This document shows positions 50,369 through 60,300 of a DNA stretch of 64,000 nt, one piece after another. The notes beneath the pieces were generated by a model, which saw only the letters and a program-made list of their open reading frames with translations, searched no databases and was not told where the DNA came from. The translations under genes were made by a program, and so were the position numbers. Source of the stretch: Verrucomicrobiia bacterium (GTDB lineage Bacteria > Verrucomicrobiota > Verrucomicrobiia > Limisphaerales > UBA9464); NCBI GenBank assembly GCA_019634635.1, contig JAHCBB010000001.1, forward strand, positions 1 through 64,000, given 5' to 3'. The first letter of the stretch is position 1, and the number at the start of each line of letters is the position of its first letter.

Positions 50369-53189
50369 GCGGCCGGGAAGTGAGGGAGAGCAGGGAGGGG
50401 AGCACCGTCAGACCGGCGATCATGCAGGCGGCCGTCCCCATCACCATCACAAACCCCAGGCTGCGGATTCCCTGGTGCTCCGCAAGCAGCAGGCTCCCAA
50501 AGCCGGCAATCGTCGTCAGTGCGGAGATGAACACCGCCTTTCCCGTGCTGCGTGCGAAAATGGAGGGGTTCCGCTCCTCGGTGAATCGGTTGAGAATGTG
50601 GATCCCGTTCGTGATGCCGATGCCGATGACGAGGGGCAGCATCATGATGTTTGCCGGATTGAACGCGAGACCGGTCCATCCCATCAGGCCGACGACCCAA
50701 AGGCTCCCGAGCACGACGGGCAGCAGGGCGAGGGCGATGCTCAGAAGGTTGCGGAAGTGGAGGCCCACGAGCAGCACCGTGGCGGCGAGGGCCCATCCGG
50801 CGGCCTCGAGATACGCGTTCCGGAGCAGCTCCGTGTAATAATACATCTGGACCGGGGCCCCGGTCACTCCGGGCACCACCGTCTGGAGGTCGCGAATGAA
50901 CGCCTCCTGTGGTTCGCGCTCCCAGACGTTGCCGCGGGGATACACCTGAAGGAGCAGGCTGCCGTGGATCCCGATGAAGCGGTTTCGCAACGGGTCCGGA
51001 AGATCGGAGGCTGTCGGACTCCCGTCGGCATCCTGGTTCTGGAGGGCTCCGATCGTTTCCCTGAGGTCCTCCAGCAGGGCCACCTGGAAGCTTCCCAGCT
51101 TGCGTGTACGACGTTCCACCTCCGCGGGGGCACCTCGGAAGAGAACGGCCCTCAGGTTTCCGACGGCCTCGCGCAGACTCTCGATGGGGGGGACGAGATT
51201 GGTCCGCCCCCGGGCCGTCGCCTCCTCCGCCGCCAGGGAAAGATAGCCTCCAAGGCTCCAAAGCGTCTGCCCCAGGTCCTCAAGGTCCACCGGACGCCGG
51301 TCCGGCTCGGCGAAACGGATCGGTGCCGTGGTGGTGCCGATGTCCCGGATCAGGGGTTGCTTGATCTCGGGATCGTCCCCGAGGAACCGCGCCATGGACT
51401 CGACGGACGCCACGCTGGGGAGTTCCATCAGCCGGGTTTCCAGCGCGCGAGCTTCCTGAATGTTGGTCGCCACCACCGCCCCAAAAATCACGGACTTCTC
51501 CGCGGACGCGAGCAGCTTGTGCTCGAAGGCCACCGAGCGGATGGACGGGCTCTGCATTTTCAGCAGGTTGTAGTCGAAGCGCACCCGGGGGAGGCCTGCC
51601 GCGGCAAGCACCGTCGCCGCAGCGGCCAGCCCGAGGATCGTCCACGGCCGGTCCAGCCACAGCCGCTCGATCCGCTCCCGGAGAGGCGTCGCCCCAGCGC
51701 CGGACGTCCCGGGCACGCGAGCCGGTCCCGGGCGATCCGGTCGCAACAGCAGGGCCGGCAGCAACGTCATCATCGGCACCAGGCAGATCACGAGGCCTCC
51801 GCCGCAGATGATGCCCATCTCCCGGATGCCCCGGAACTCGGTGAGGCTCATGGCCAGAAAGGCGCCGGCGGTGGTCAGGCATCCGGTGAAGATCCCCTTG
51901 CCGGTAAACATCATGGCCAGTGTCAGGGCCTCGGGTCCGGCCCGGCCGCGCCGCAATTCCTCCTCGAACCGCGTGATCAGGTGGACACCGAAGTCAATCG
52001 CCAGGCCGATGAGCATCGGCACAAAGGTGATGGTCAGGATGTTGAGGTGTCCGACCGTGGCGGTGGCGAAGGCCATCGTGTAGGCGATGCCGGCCACCAG
52101 ACAGGCCGTGGCCTTGAGCGGGCGCGACGCCTCCTGGTATCCGAACACGAAGATCACCGCCACCAGCGACAGCGCGACCACCGATGCCAGGGTCGTATCC
52201 CGCTGGCTCTGCACCATCTCATCAAAATCGAGCACCTGCTCGCCGGTCACGCCCACGTTCACCCCGGTCACCTCGGCCTCGGTGGCGGCGACCCGGTCCC
52301 GAAACTGTTCCATGGCCTTCGCATTCAGCGACTGCTGCGCGGCCTTGCGCCAGCGGGGGAGCATCCCGGCTTCCGGTTCCCCGGTTCCCGTCAATCGTTG
52401 CCAGAACCGGCGCGGAGGACTGGCATACTCCTCACGCGTCACCGGCCGCGGACGCGCCGTGACCAGGTAGATGCGGCCACCGCCCAGGGTGATGTATTTG
52501 CGGTCCTCGGCGGCGCTTCCTGCGTCGAAGAGGGCGTCCACTCCCGGGGAGGGTGGATTGCCGGGACGCGACAGGGACTCCGTGGCGCGGCGGAGGATCC
52601 GTTCGAGGGCCGGAAGCGCCTGGATCAGGCCCTCAGCCTCCCGCTCTGATTTCTGCCCGGCGGTCCGGATGGCCGTGTTCACTCCGGCGAAGAGCGCGTT
52701 GAGGTTGGAGGCGCCGGAGAACTGCTCCAGGAACGGCCGGTAATCGCCGAGCGTGTTCCGGAGCTGGGTCAGGTTCGTGGCGGGCACGAAGTGAAGCGCC
52801 TTGGGCCCCAGGACCTTCAGGTCCCCCTTGTAGAACACATCCGACAGCAGGTTCGTCGGCGACACCGCCGTGGACACCGCCGCCAGCCGTGCCGCCAGAC
52901 GCTCGACGAATTGCCGGTTCTTTTCCGGATCCTCGGACTCCACGACCGCGACGAGGTCGGCCTCGGCCGGGAATTCGGCGCGGTACGCCAGGAAGTTACG
53001 GTTGTAGTCGAGAGTGCTGTCGAGCAGTGAGTTGCGGTCCATCACGAACTCGAGGTGGGTGACGGTGTACGCGGCGCAGGCGGCCACCAGAGCGACCTGG
53101 GGCCAGACGAACCACCGCGGGCGTGCGACGATGGCGCGGGCCAGACTGCGCAATCCCCGGAGCACCAGCGTCTCTGCAGGTTCGGACAT
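50289..53189 (-). CDS. RND/MMPL transporter, HpnN-like
   Basis: 966 residues with two halves, each a single helix, a periplasmic loop and a five-helix bundle (first bundle about 340-480, last about 790-930). The first loop (DRNSLLDSTLDYNRNFLAYR, VLGPKALHFVPATNLTQLRN, LEQFSGASNLNALFAGVNTA) resembles HpnN, the hopanoid-associated RND transporter. Gly/Asp motifs such as MLIGLAIDFGVHLITRFEEE and PLVIGIGITNGIHILNRFTEE are typical of MMPL membrane segments. hpnD at 29.9 kb supports a lipid role. The C-terminal tail (PPTRANSSTPDPADPANTPL) overlaps the deacetylase gene. Confidence 0.85.
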   Translation of the reverse strand: MSEPAETLVLRGLRSLARAIVARPRWFVWPQVALVAACAAYTVTHLEFVMDRNSLLDSTLDYNRNFLAYRAEFPAEADLVAVVESEDPEKNRQFVERLAARLAAVSTAVSPTNLLSDVFYKGDLKVLGPKALHFVPATNLTQLRNTLGDYRPFLEQFSGASNLNALFAGVNTAIRTAGQKSEREAEGLIQALPALERILRRATESLSRPGNPPSPGVDALFDAGSAAEDRKYITLGGGRIYLVTARPRPVTREEYASPPRRFWQRLTGTGEPEAGMLPRWRKAAQQSLNAKAMEQFRDRVAATEAEVTGVNVGVTGEQVLDFDEMVQSQRDTTLASVVALSLVAVIFVFGYQEASRPLKATACLVAGIAYTMAFATATVGHLNILTITFVPMLIGLAIDFGVHLITRFEEELRRGRAGPEALTLAMMFTGKGIFTGCLTTAGAFLAMSLTEFRGIREMGIICGGGLVICLVPMMTLLPALLLRPDRPGPARVPGTSGAGATPLRERIERLWLDRPWTILGLAAAATVLAAAGLPRVRFDYNLLKMQSPSIRSVAFEHKLLASAEKSVIFGAVVATNIQEARALETRLMELPSVASVESMARFLGDDPEIKQPLIRDIGTTTAPIRFAEPDRRPVDLEDLGQTLWSLGGYLSLAAEEATARGRTNLVPPIESLREAVGNLRAVLFRGAPAEVERRTRKLGSFQVALLEDLRETIGALQNQDADGSPTASDLPDPLRNRFIGIHGSLLLQVYPRGNVWEREPQEAFIRDLQTVVPGVTGAPVQMYYYTELLRNAYLEAAGWALAATVLLVGLHFRNLLSIALALLPVVLGSLWVVGLMGWTGLAFNPANIMMLPLVIGIGITNGIHILNRFTEERNPSIFARSTGKAVFISALTTIAGFGSLLLAEHQGIRSLGFVMVMGTAACMIAGLTVLPSLLSLTSRPLTSPPTRANSSTPDPADPANTPLPAR

Positions 53190-53231
53190 GAAACGGCGGC
53201 AGGGTATCAGGAGTCCCGGGAAGTCGCGGGG

Positions 53232-53262
53232 GAAAACGGCGCGCCCGCCGTGAGGCGGGCGC
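53232..53262 (-). terminator. Hairpin terminator after the TlpA gene
   Basis: On the minus strand GCGCCCGCC, a four-base loop and GGCGGGCGC form a 9-bp stem, followed shortly by TTTT. It lies between the end of the TlpA gene and the start of the RND transporter, so the transporter probably has its own promoter or depends on read-through. Confidence 0.5.
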
Positions 53263-53310
53263 CTCCCAGCCTGGTGGCCGGGGCTGCGGGGAAATCAGGC
53301 TGCCATCGGT

Positions 53311-53814
53311 TCACCGGGCCGCCAGCAGCTTCTCGATGGTGGCGACGTATTCGGCCTTCGTTCGGTCGCCACCGTAGCCTTCATGCATGGAGGCGATCCG
53401 CCCGTCGCGTCCGACGATGAACGTGGAGGGGATGCCCTGGACGCCGAGTTTTTCCGCCAGCTTGCCCTTGGGATCGCGGACGATGGGGAAGCCGGGTTTG
53501 AGCTTGTTGACGAACCGGTCCATGTCCTCCCGATCCTCATCCAGGCTGATGCCCAGCACCACGACGCCGCGGTCCTTGTACTTCTCCGCAATGTCCTTGA
53601 GCGCCGGGAACGCGGCCCGGCATGGGCCGCACCAAGAGGCCCAGAAGTCCACGAGGACGACCTTGTCCTTCATGTCGGGAAGCGTTCCCTCCAGCGCCGC
53701 CTTGGACAGATCGGGAAAGGCATCGCCGGTCTTGGGGGCCGCGAGGGCGGGCAGGACGGCCAGCAGCAGGGTGGCGACCAGGACGGGGGGCAGGAGGCGG
53801 GACATTGAGTGCAT
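53311..53814 (-). CDS. TlpA-family thioredoxin (periplasmic)
   Basis: 167 residues from ATG 53814 (ATG 53805 also possible). A signal peptide (LLPPVLVATLLLAVLPALAAP) is followed by a thioredoxin fold with WASWCGPC (C62, C65), ISLDEDREDMDRFVN, and the cis-Pro loop GIPSTFIV. TlpA/ResA-type proteins reduce disulfides in exported proteins such as cytochrome c apoproteins; a multi-domain cytochrome c protein is encoded at 57 kb. It is 75 bases downstream of the ThuA gene on the same strand. Confidence 0.92.
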   Translation of the reverse strand: MHSMSRLLPPVLVATLLLAVLPALAAPKTGDAFPDLSKAALEGTLPDMKDKVVLVDFWASWCGPCRAAFPALKDIAEKYKDRGVVVLGISLDEDREDMDRFVNKLKPGFPIVRDPKGKLAEKLGVQGIPSTFIVGRDGRIASMHEGYGGDRTKAEYVATIEKLLAAR

Positions 53815-53889
53815 GGAGGGATGGAAGCAGAAGTGGAGCCGGGAACAACAACTCTGAGCCCGGGAGGACGGTGGAGCGGATGGCGACAT

Positions 53890-54846
53890 TCAACGCTCCT
53901 TGGGATCCAGGTTCTGTTGCAGATCCCCGGGAGCCACGATGGAATCCACACCCCCGGCCGGAACGTCCACCTGCGCCATCCACAGAATGGCGTTGAGCAC
54001 GACCTTCCGCTGGTTGGGATCACCCCAGTTGGCGTGGGTATGGCCTCCAGTGAAGCCGAAGCCGCGGCCGCCGTCGGGTCGCTCCAGCACCCACATCATG
54101 GTTTCCGGACGGCCCGAGGCCGCGATGACGTGTTCGTAGGGCCCGGCCGGCCAGACGTAAGGCCCCTTGCGCACCGCATCGGACGGGGTGGCAACCAGGA
54201 TGCCGGTCAGGCCGTTCGTGGCTCCGGCCCATCGCATGTTGAAATACCACTCGTCCCGGTTGCTGAAGGGCCGGACGCCGCGGGTGACCGGGTGTTCCGG
54301 AAACGCCGCATACTCCGGGGACCACATCGGGTTTACCGAGTAGCGGTCTTCGTAATTCCCCCCGATCCAGCGTTGCATGGCCTCGGACGGATCACCCCGG
54401 GGTACCTCCACCGCATAGTGGGCGAATCCGAGCCCAACCCCCCGGGCGGCCAAGGAGTCCAGGAGTTTTAGGCGCTCCGGGACGATGGCAGGGTGTCCTC
54501 CTCCGCCGTCGCAATAGACGAACACCGCACGCACCTCATCGAAAGCGGTGGGGTCATCCACCACCTGGCCGCCGACGACGCGTGTCGGCCATCCATTGCT
54601 GGCGACCTGCACTGACACGTTGGGAATGCCCTCCAGACATTTCTGGAGCAGCAGGCATCCTGCCCGAAACTCGTGCATTCCGGCCGGATGGCTCGGCTTG
54701 CCGGCGATGAGCAGGATCCGGGCGCTCGCGGCGCCTTGCAGCGGCGACGCCGGTGCGAGTGCGAGCGTGAGTGTGAGCGCGAGCGCTGGTGCGGCGAGCG
54801 AAGTGGACAGGGCCCGCCGTGGCCCCGGTGCGGCTGCAGTCTTCAT
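53890..54846 (-). CDS. ThuA-domain exported protein
   Basis: 318 residues from ATG 54846. Signal peptide (TSLAAPALALTLTLALAPASPLQGAA), then a ThuA (class I glutamine-amidotransferase-like) fold: ARILLIAGKPSHPAGMHEFR, VFVYCDGGGGHPAIV, GVGLGFAHYAVEVP, and RGFGFTGGHTHANW near the end. Such proteins are frequent in Verrucomicrobiota and Planctomycetota and are thought to act on carbohydrates; no activity can be assigned. It diverges from the pirin gene. Confidence 0.88.
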   Translation of the reverse strand: MKTAAAPGPRRALSTSLAAPALALTLTLALAPASPLQGAASARILLIAGKPSHPAGMHEFRAGCLLLQKCLEGIPNVSVQVASNGWPTRVVGGQVVDDPTAFDEVRAVFVYCDGGGGHPAIVPERLKLLDSLAARGVGLGFAHYAVEVPRGDPSEAMQRWIGGNYEDRYSVNPMWSPEYAAFPEHPVTRGVRPFSNRDEWYFNMRWAGATNGLTGILVATPSDAVRKGPYVWPAGPYEHVIAASGRPETMMWVLERPDGGRGFGFTGGHTHANWGDPNQRKVVLNAILWMAQVDVPAGGVDSIVAPGDLQQNLDPKER

Positions 54847-54891
54847 GAATTCGCCGGCAAGCGTCGTTTCGGCGAACGCGGGGGCGCAAGT

Positions 54892-54905
54892 GCAATTAAA
54901 ATTGC
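54892..54905. promoter_or_regulatory. GCAATT-N2-AATTGC inverted repeat in the ThuA/pirin gap
   Basis: A perfect 6+6 inverted repeat in an AT-rich patch inside the 228-base divergent gap, 46 bases from the ThuA start and 170 from the pirin start. It could be an operator or overlap the ThuA promoter. Confidence 0.35.
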
Positions 54906-55074
54906 GACGATTCGGGACGCTGTCCGTTGCCACCCATGCCGCATCACCACCCGCCGGACGGCCCCGTTGGGGGCTCGGCCGCCACGGGTCCACGGATGCC
55001 CTCAACTGGGCGGTCGCAGCGGTGGTGAACCAAGCATTGGCCACGCGGGGCCGGACGCGCCATATTCGGCAGCA

Positions 55075-55791
55075 ATGGAAGCGACCGTGAATGGAATCAC
55101 GATTCGGCGGGCTGACGAACGCGGCATTGCGGATCATGGCTGGCTGCAATCCCGCCATACGTTCTCGTTTGCCGATTATCATGACCCCGCACACATGGGG
55201 TTCCGCACACTGCGCGTCATCAACGAGGATCGCGTGGCGCCGGGCGGTGGGTTTGGGACGCATCCGCACCGCGACATGGAGATTTTCAGCTATGTGCTCG
55301 ACGGGACCCTTGAGCATCGCGACAGCCTCGGCAATGGACGCCGGCTGCGTCCGGGACAGATCCAGCTCATGAGCGCCGGGCGGGGGGTCACCCACAGCGA
55401 GTACAATCCGTCCCCGGAGGATCCCCTGCATTTTCTGCAGATCTGGATCCGTCCTGCGACGCAAGGGCTCGAGCCCGGCTACACGGAATGGCATCCGAAA
55501 CCGGACGAGGCGGCGGTCCCGAAAATTCTCGTCATCGCTCCCGACGGACGCGAGGGATCGGCGACCATTCGGCAGGATGCCCTGGTGTACCGGATCCGGC
55601 TCCAGCCAGGCCAGTCCACCACCCACGAAATCGCGCCGGGGAGGGGCGTGTGGATCCAGATGGCTTCCGGCGCCCTGACGGTAAACGGGGCGGCGTTGCA
55701 CGCGGGCGACGGCGCCAGCACGGAACGTGCGGGAACGTTGCAGCTGACGGCGTCCGCACCGGTTGAGGCGTTGTTGTTTGACCTGCGGTGA
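55075..55791 (+). CDS. Pirin family protein
   Basis: 238 residues from ATG 55075. Two cupin domains; the first holds the metal ligands in HPHRDMEIFSYVLDGTLEHRDS and MSAGRGVTHSEYN, and DHGWLQSRHTFSFADYHDP is the pirin start. Bacterial pirins (YhhW-type) can have quercetin dioxygenase activity; a role here is not shown. Its end faces the nucleotidyltransferase gene 25 bases away. Confidence 0.95.
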   Translation: MEATVNGITIRRADERGIADHGWLQSRHTFSFADYHDPAHMGFRTLRVINEDRVAPGGGFGTHPHRDMEIFSYVLDGTLEHRDSLGNGRRLRPGQIQLMSAGRGVTHSEYNPSPEDPLHFLQIWIRPATQGLEPGYTEWHPKPDEAAVPKILVIAPDGREGSATIRQDALVYRIRLQPGQSTTHEIAPGRGVWIQMASGALTVNGAALHAGDGASTERAGTLQLTASAPVEALLFDLR

Positions 55792-55816
55792 TCCAGGCCG
55801 GTGGGGCGGGAACGTT

Positions 55817-57205
55817 TTATCGGCTTCCGGAAAGCCACCCGGTCAGCCAGCGCTTCGCGCCGTCGAGGTCGCCAAATTCGCCGTCCAACTGGGCCGCGAA
55901 GGCGGCGTTGAGGATCCGGCTGAATTCCGGACCCGGGCGCAGGTGGTGTTCCAGCAGGTGGCGGCCCAACAACAGGGGCCGCGGGGCCATGGTCGCCACC
56001 TTGAGTTGGTTCGCTCGGGCTCGGAGATGCGCGAGGCCCGAGGGTTCCTCGCGCGGTCGCGGTGGGCGTCCGAAGGCGTCCGCGGTGATGACGGTCATCA
56101 GGTCCTCAAGGGTTGCAGGTGCCAGGCGTGCGGCGAGTCGCCGGACTCCGCGTTCCGAGGGTTCCTGCAGGTGCGCGAGGTGATTCACGACGAGCGGAAG
56201 AACCTGGTTCACCAACCCCTCTGGTGCCTGAAGGCGTGCCAGGAATGCCCGGGCCAGGGGGCCGCCCGCCGGTTCATGCCCCGGCGAGACGATGCGCATG
56301 CGACCCTCCCGGGATTCCTCCCGAGTGCAGCCTGGTTTGGCGAAGTCGTGGCAAAGCACGGCGAACACGAGGATCCGGCGCCGGGTGGCATCGCCATTCC
56401 GCCATCCGGGGAGGGTCGCGAGTGCATCAAGGCAGTGGAGGGTATGGGTCCACACATCCCCCTCGGGATGCCACTCGGGGTCCTGGGGCACGCCGATCAG
56501 GGCCTCGAGTTCGGAATAGTGCACGAGCCAGCCCGAATCCCGAAGCCAGCGCAGGCCTGCCGAGGGCAGGGCGGAGCGTTCGCTCCACTTGAACCATTCC
56601 TCGCGGATGCGCTCGACCGCCAGTTCGCCGTGCCGGTGCGCGATGCCGCGGCAGAGCGCGAGGGTTTCAGGGGCGCCGGTGAGGCGGAAGCGTCCGGCGA
56701 ACTGCAGGCCGCGGACGACCCGCAGCGGATCCTCGTCGAAGGCGGGGCTGGTATGGCGCAGCACGCGAGCCCGGAGGTCCGCCTCGCCGCCGAAGAAATC
56801 GAGCAGTTCCCCCCGGCGGACGTGCCACATCATGGCATTGATCGTGAAGTCCCTTCGGGCGGCGGCGTCACGGGGCTGCAATCCGGGGTCGAATGCCACG
56901 TCGAAGCCCCGGTGCCCCTGAGCCACCTTGGAGTCGCGACGGGGAAGGGTGAAATCGTAGGTTTCGCCCGGCGCCACCGTGAGCTTGGCCACGCCAAAGG
57001 ACCGTCCGACGACATCCACGCGTCCCCAGCGACGCAGCGCGCTGACCAGCCGTCCGTAATCGAGCCCGAACACCTCAATGTCGAAGTCCTTGCTGGGAAT
57101 GCCGAGCAGGCGGTCGCGGACGCATCCGCCCACCAGGCAGGCCTCCGCAAATTCGGGGGTCCCGGCGAGGACCCGCTGCAGCGGGGGTGGCGGCCAGTCG
57201 GTCAT
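55817..57205 (-). CDS. CCA-adding-type tRNA nucleotidyltransferase with HD domain
   Basis: 462 residues. Class II nucleotidyltransferase head: LVGGCVRDRLLGIPSKDFDIEVFG with the catalytic D-x-D, RRDFTINAM, and the RNA-binding DPLRVVRGLQFAGRF, followed by an HD domain with VWTHTLHCLDAL and CHDFAKPGC. It would add or repair the tRNA 3'-CCA end, or act as a poly(A) polymerase. HD-containing forms also have phosphatase or phosphodiesterase activity. The gene starts 108 bases from the PVC cytochrome protein gene, divergent. Confidence 0.93.
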   Translation of the reverse strand: MTDWPPPPLQRVLAGTPEFAEACLVGGCVRDRLLGIPSKDFDIEVFGLDYGRLVSALRRWGRVDVVGRSFGVAKLTVAPGETYDFTLPRRDSKVAQGHRGFDVAFDPGLQPRDAAARRDFTINAMMWHVRRGELLDFFGGEADLRARVLRHTSPAFDEDPLRVVRGLQFAGRFRLTGAPETLALCRGIAHRHGELAVERIREEWFKWSERSALPSAGLRWLRDSGWLVHYSELEALIGVPQDPEWHPEGDVWTHTLHCLDALATLPGWRNGDATRRRILVFAVLCHDFAKPGCTREESREGRMRIVSPGHEPAGGPLARAFLARLQAPEGLVNQVLPLVVNHLAHLQEPSERGVRRLAARLAPATLEDLMTVITADAFGRPPRPREEPSGLAHLRARANQLKVATMAPRPLLLGRHLLEHHLRPGPEFSRILNAAFAAQLDGEFGDLDGAKRWLTGWLSGSR

Positions 57206-57313
57206 GGGCGGGCAATTCGTGAGGCGTCCAATAGCCCGGACCGGATACCTGAAGCAAACGGTTTGAATCCGTCTCCCCGGGCTGCGACAACTCGCGTACG
57301 CCCGCCGTTCTCC

Positions 57314-60300
57314 ATGAGTTCCGCTCAGATGCTTTCCCCCGCCCGCAGGACTGGCCGTGCAATTGCCGCCGCCGGTTTGGCCGTGCTCGCCGTGGTCGCC
57401 CGGTCGGCGTCCTTCACCGCGACCGACCGCCAGCCCACCCCGGCCGAACTCGCAGCACTGCCGGCGGTGGCGTCTGCGGCAAGGGCTGCAGCCCTGCTCG
57501 AGGAGGTGGAATTTCCCCCGGAATTCGACGTGCGGATCTTTGCAACACCACCGGCCGTCAATTATCCGGTGTTTGTCGCTGCGGCCCCGGACGGCACCCT
57601 GTACGTCTCAAGCGACGGCAACGGTTCCCTCGACCGGAAGCCCCACTTGGGGCGGGTGCTGCGGGTGCGGGATGCCGACGGGGATGGACAGGCGGACGAG
57701 GTGCGGGCGTTTGTGCCGGACGTGGACTCCCCGCGCGGCCTCGTCTGGGACCAGGACCGGCTGTACCTGCTGCATCCGCCGGACATCAGCGTCTTTTTTG
57801 ACCGGGACGGCGACGGCGTGGCGGAGGATCGGCAGACCCTGGTGTCAGGCATTGCGTTCACCTTCAAGGACCGGCCGGCCGATCATTCCTCCAACGGGCT
57901 GGAGCTGGGTGTGGATGGCTGGCTGTATGCGGCAATCGGTGATTTTGGATTTCTGGAGGCGGTGGGGGCGGATGGGCGGAAGCTGCAACTGCGGGGCGGC
58001 GGCGTCGTGCGGGTGCGACCGGACGGCTCCGGGCTCGAGCTGTTTGCGGATGGCACGCGCAACATTTTGGAAGTCGCGGTCAGCCCGCTCCTCGATGGAT
58101 TCGCCCGGGACAACACCAATGACGGCGGGGGATGGGATGTTCGGTTGCATCACTTCAGCGGGCTGACCCAGCATGGGTATCCGCGGTGGTTCAAGAACTT
58201 CGCCGACGAGATCATCGAGCCCCTGGCGGATTACGGAGGGGGATCGGGGTGCGGGGCGGCGTGGGTGGATGAACCGGGGATACCGGCGCGCTGGAACAAT
58301 GCGCCGTTCACCGCGGACTGGGGCACCGGGTGGATCTACCACCATGGACTGACGGAGCGGGGCGCGACCTTCGCCGCCACGCAGGAGTCGTTTGCCAGAC
58401 TGCCGCGCGTCACGGATCTGGATGTGGACGCGAACTCGGCGATCTACGCGGCCAGTTGGAAGGGTGCCTCCTTCACCTGGGTGGGCCCCGAGGTGGGGTT
58501 CCTTGTCCGGGCAACGCCCAGGGGCTACACGCCGCCGCCGGTCCCGGATTTCGGGCGCCTCGGCGACCTTGAGCTTTTGCAACTGCTGGAATCGCCGGGA
58601 CATCGCCGGCGACTGGCGGCCCAGCGGGCGCTGTTGCGCCGGTTGCATGCGGACCCGGCTCCGGGAGTGTTGGGGATGCTCTCGGCGCTGGCATTGAACG
58701 AGGCGGCGCCGTTGCCCTCCCGGGTGGTGGCCCTGTTCACCATTGCACTCGGATTTCCAGCCGACAGTCCGGCCCTGATCTCAGGCTGGCTTCGCGACCG
58801 CCAGCTGGCGCCATGGGTGCTGCGTGCCCTTGGGGATTCCCCCGTCCGCGCCACACCGGAAACGCGGGCCGCCATCCGATCCATGGCCGCTTCGCCGGAC
58901 GCAAGGACCCGCCGCGAGGCGGCGCTGGCGCTCGCACGGGTCGGACAGGAGTCCGATGCTGCGGTTGTCGTGCCACTGGTGGCGGATTCCGACCCGGTGG
59001 TCTCGCATACGGCGGTTGAGGCGCTGGTCCGCCTCAGGGCGCTCAGGGCGTGTCTGCAGGTGGTGGATGATCGAAATGCCCCGCCGTTGCTCCGGTCCGG
59101 GGCGCTTCGCGTCGTCCGCCGCCTGTCGGACCTTGAGACGGTGGAGGCCCTGGTGGAACGGCTGGCGGACGAGACGGAGCCGGGTCGTCGGGAAGGGCTT
59201 ATCACCGCATTGTGCCGGCTGCAGTTCCGCGAGGCCGCGTGGGCGGGGGACTCGTGGGGGACGCGTCCGGACACCCGGGGGCCGTACTACCAGCCCCAGC
59301 CCTGGGCGGGCACTCCCATGATTGCCGCGACCCTGGCGCAGGCACTGGCCGCTGCCCATTCGAGGGAGGCGGCCTGGATTGGGCGTGAGATGGCGCGGCA
59401 CCGCCTCCCGGCGGGCGAGGTGCTGGCGACGCTGATGGCGCGGGCGGCCGATGAGGATTCCCTGCTCCCGGCGATCGCCTCCCAGCTGGCCGATGCCGAG
59501 GACACCCCGGCCGAGGCGGTGCCGCTGCTCGTGCGGGTCGCCGGCGATGCGTCGGCCGCGGACGCCGCCCGGGCTGCAGCGGTCATCGCCCTTGCGCGAA
59601 CCGGGGATCCTGTGGCATGGCGTGCGATCCTGACGGCCCTTCCTCAGGTGCAGCGGACCCGCACTGAAAACCATCTGGCGGAACGCGCGCGCAATGCCGT
59701 TGCCGCCGCACCGGCCGTGGAGCCGGTGGTGGCGGTGTTGCAGGAGGTTGCCGCCCGGGTGGACGGGGAGCCGTCGCAGATCGCGGAGGGACTTCTGATG
59801 AAGCTGGCGTCCCGTGCCGCGACACCCTCCGCGGCACGGGAGGCGGCCGGTCGCTCGCTTGAGGTCGGCTGGACCACCCAGGCAAGGCGTCTCCAGATCC
59901 TGCGCGCGGCGGCACAGGTTCGGGACTCGGGACGTGCCGCGTGGTTTGTGGCGGCGTTGGAGGATGCGGATCCCGAGGTGGCCGCGGCCGCCGCGGAGAC
60001 GGTGAAACGACTGAAGATTGATCCGGCGGCATTCCAGGCCGAGGCCTCCGGGCCGAAGGTCGGTGAACTCGACGTCAGCGCGGTGCTTGACGCGGTGGGG
60101 ACCCTTCGCGGGGATGTCTCCCGCGGGGAGCAGATTTTCCTGCAGTCCGGCTGCAGTGGATGCCACACCGTGCGTGAGGATGAACCTCCAAAGGGGCCGT
60201 ATCTCGGCACCATCGCGCGGACCTATCGCCGTCGTGAACTCGCGGAGGCAATCCTCGTCCCGGACAAGACGCTGGCCCAGGGGTTCATCGCAAATTACTT

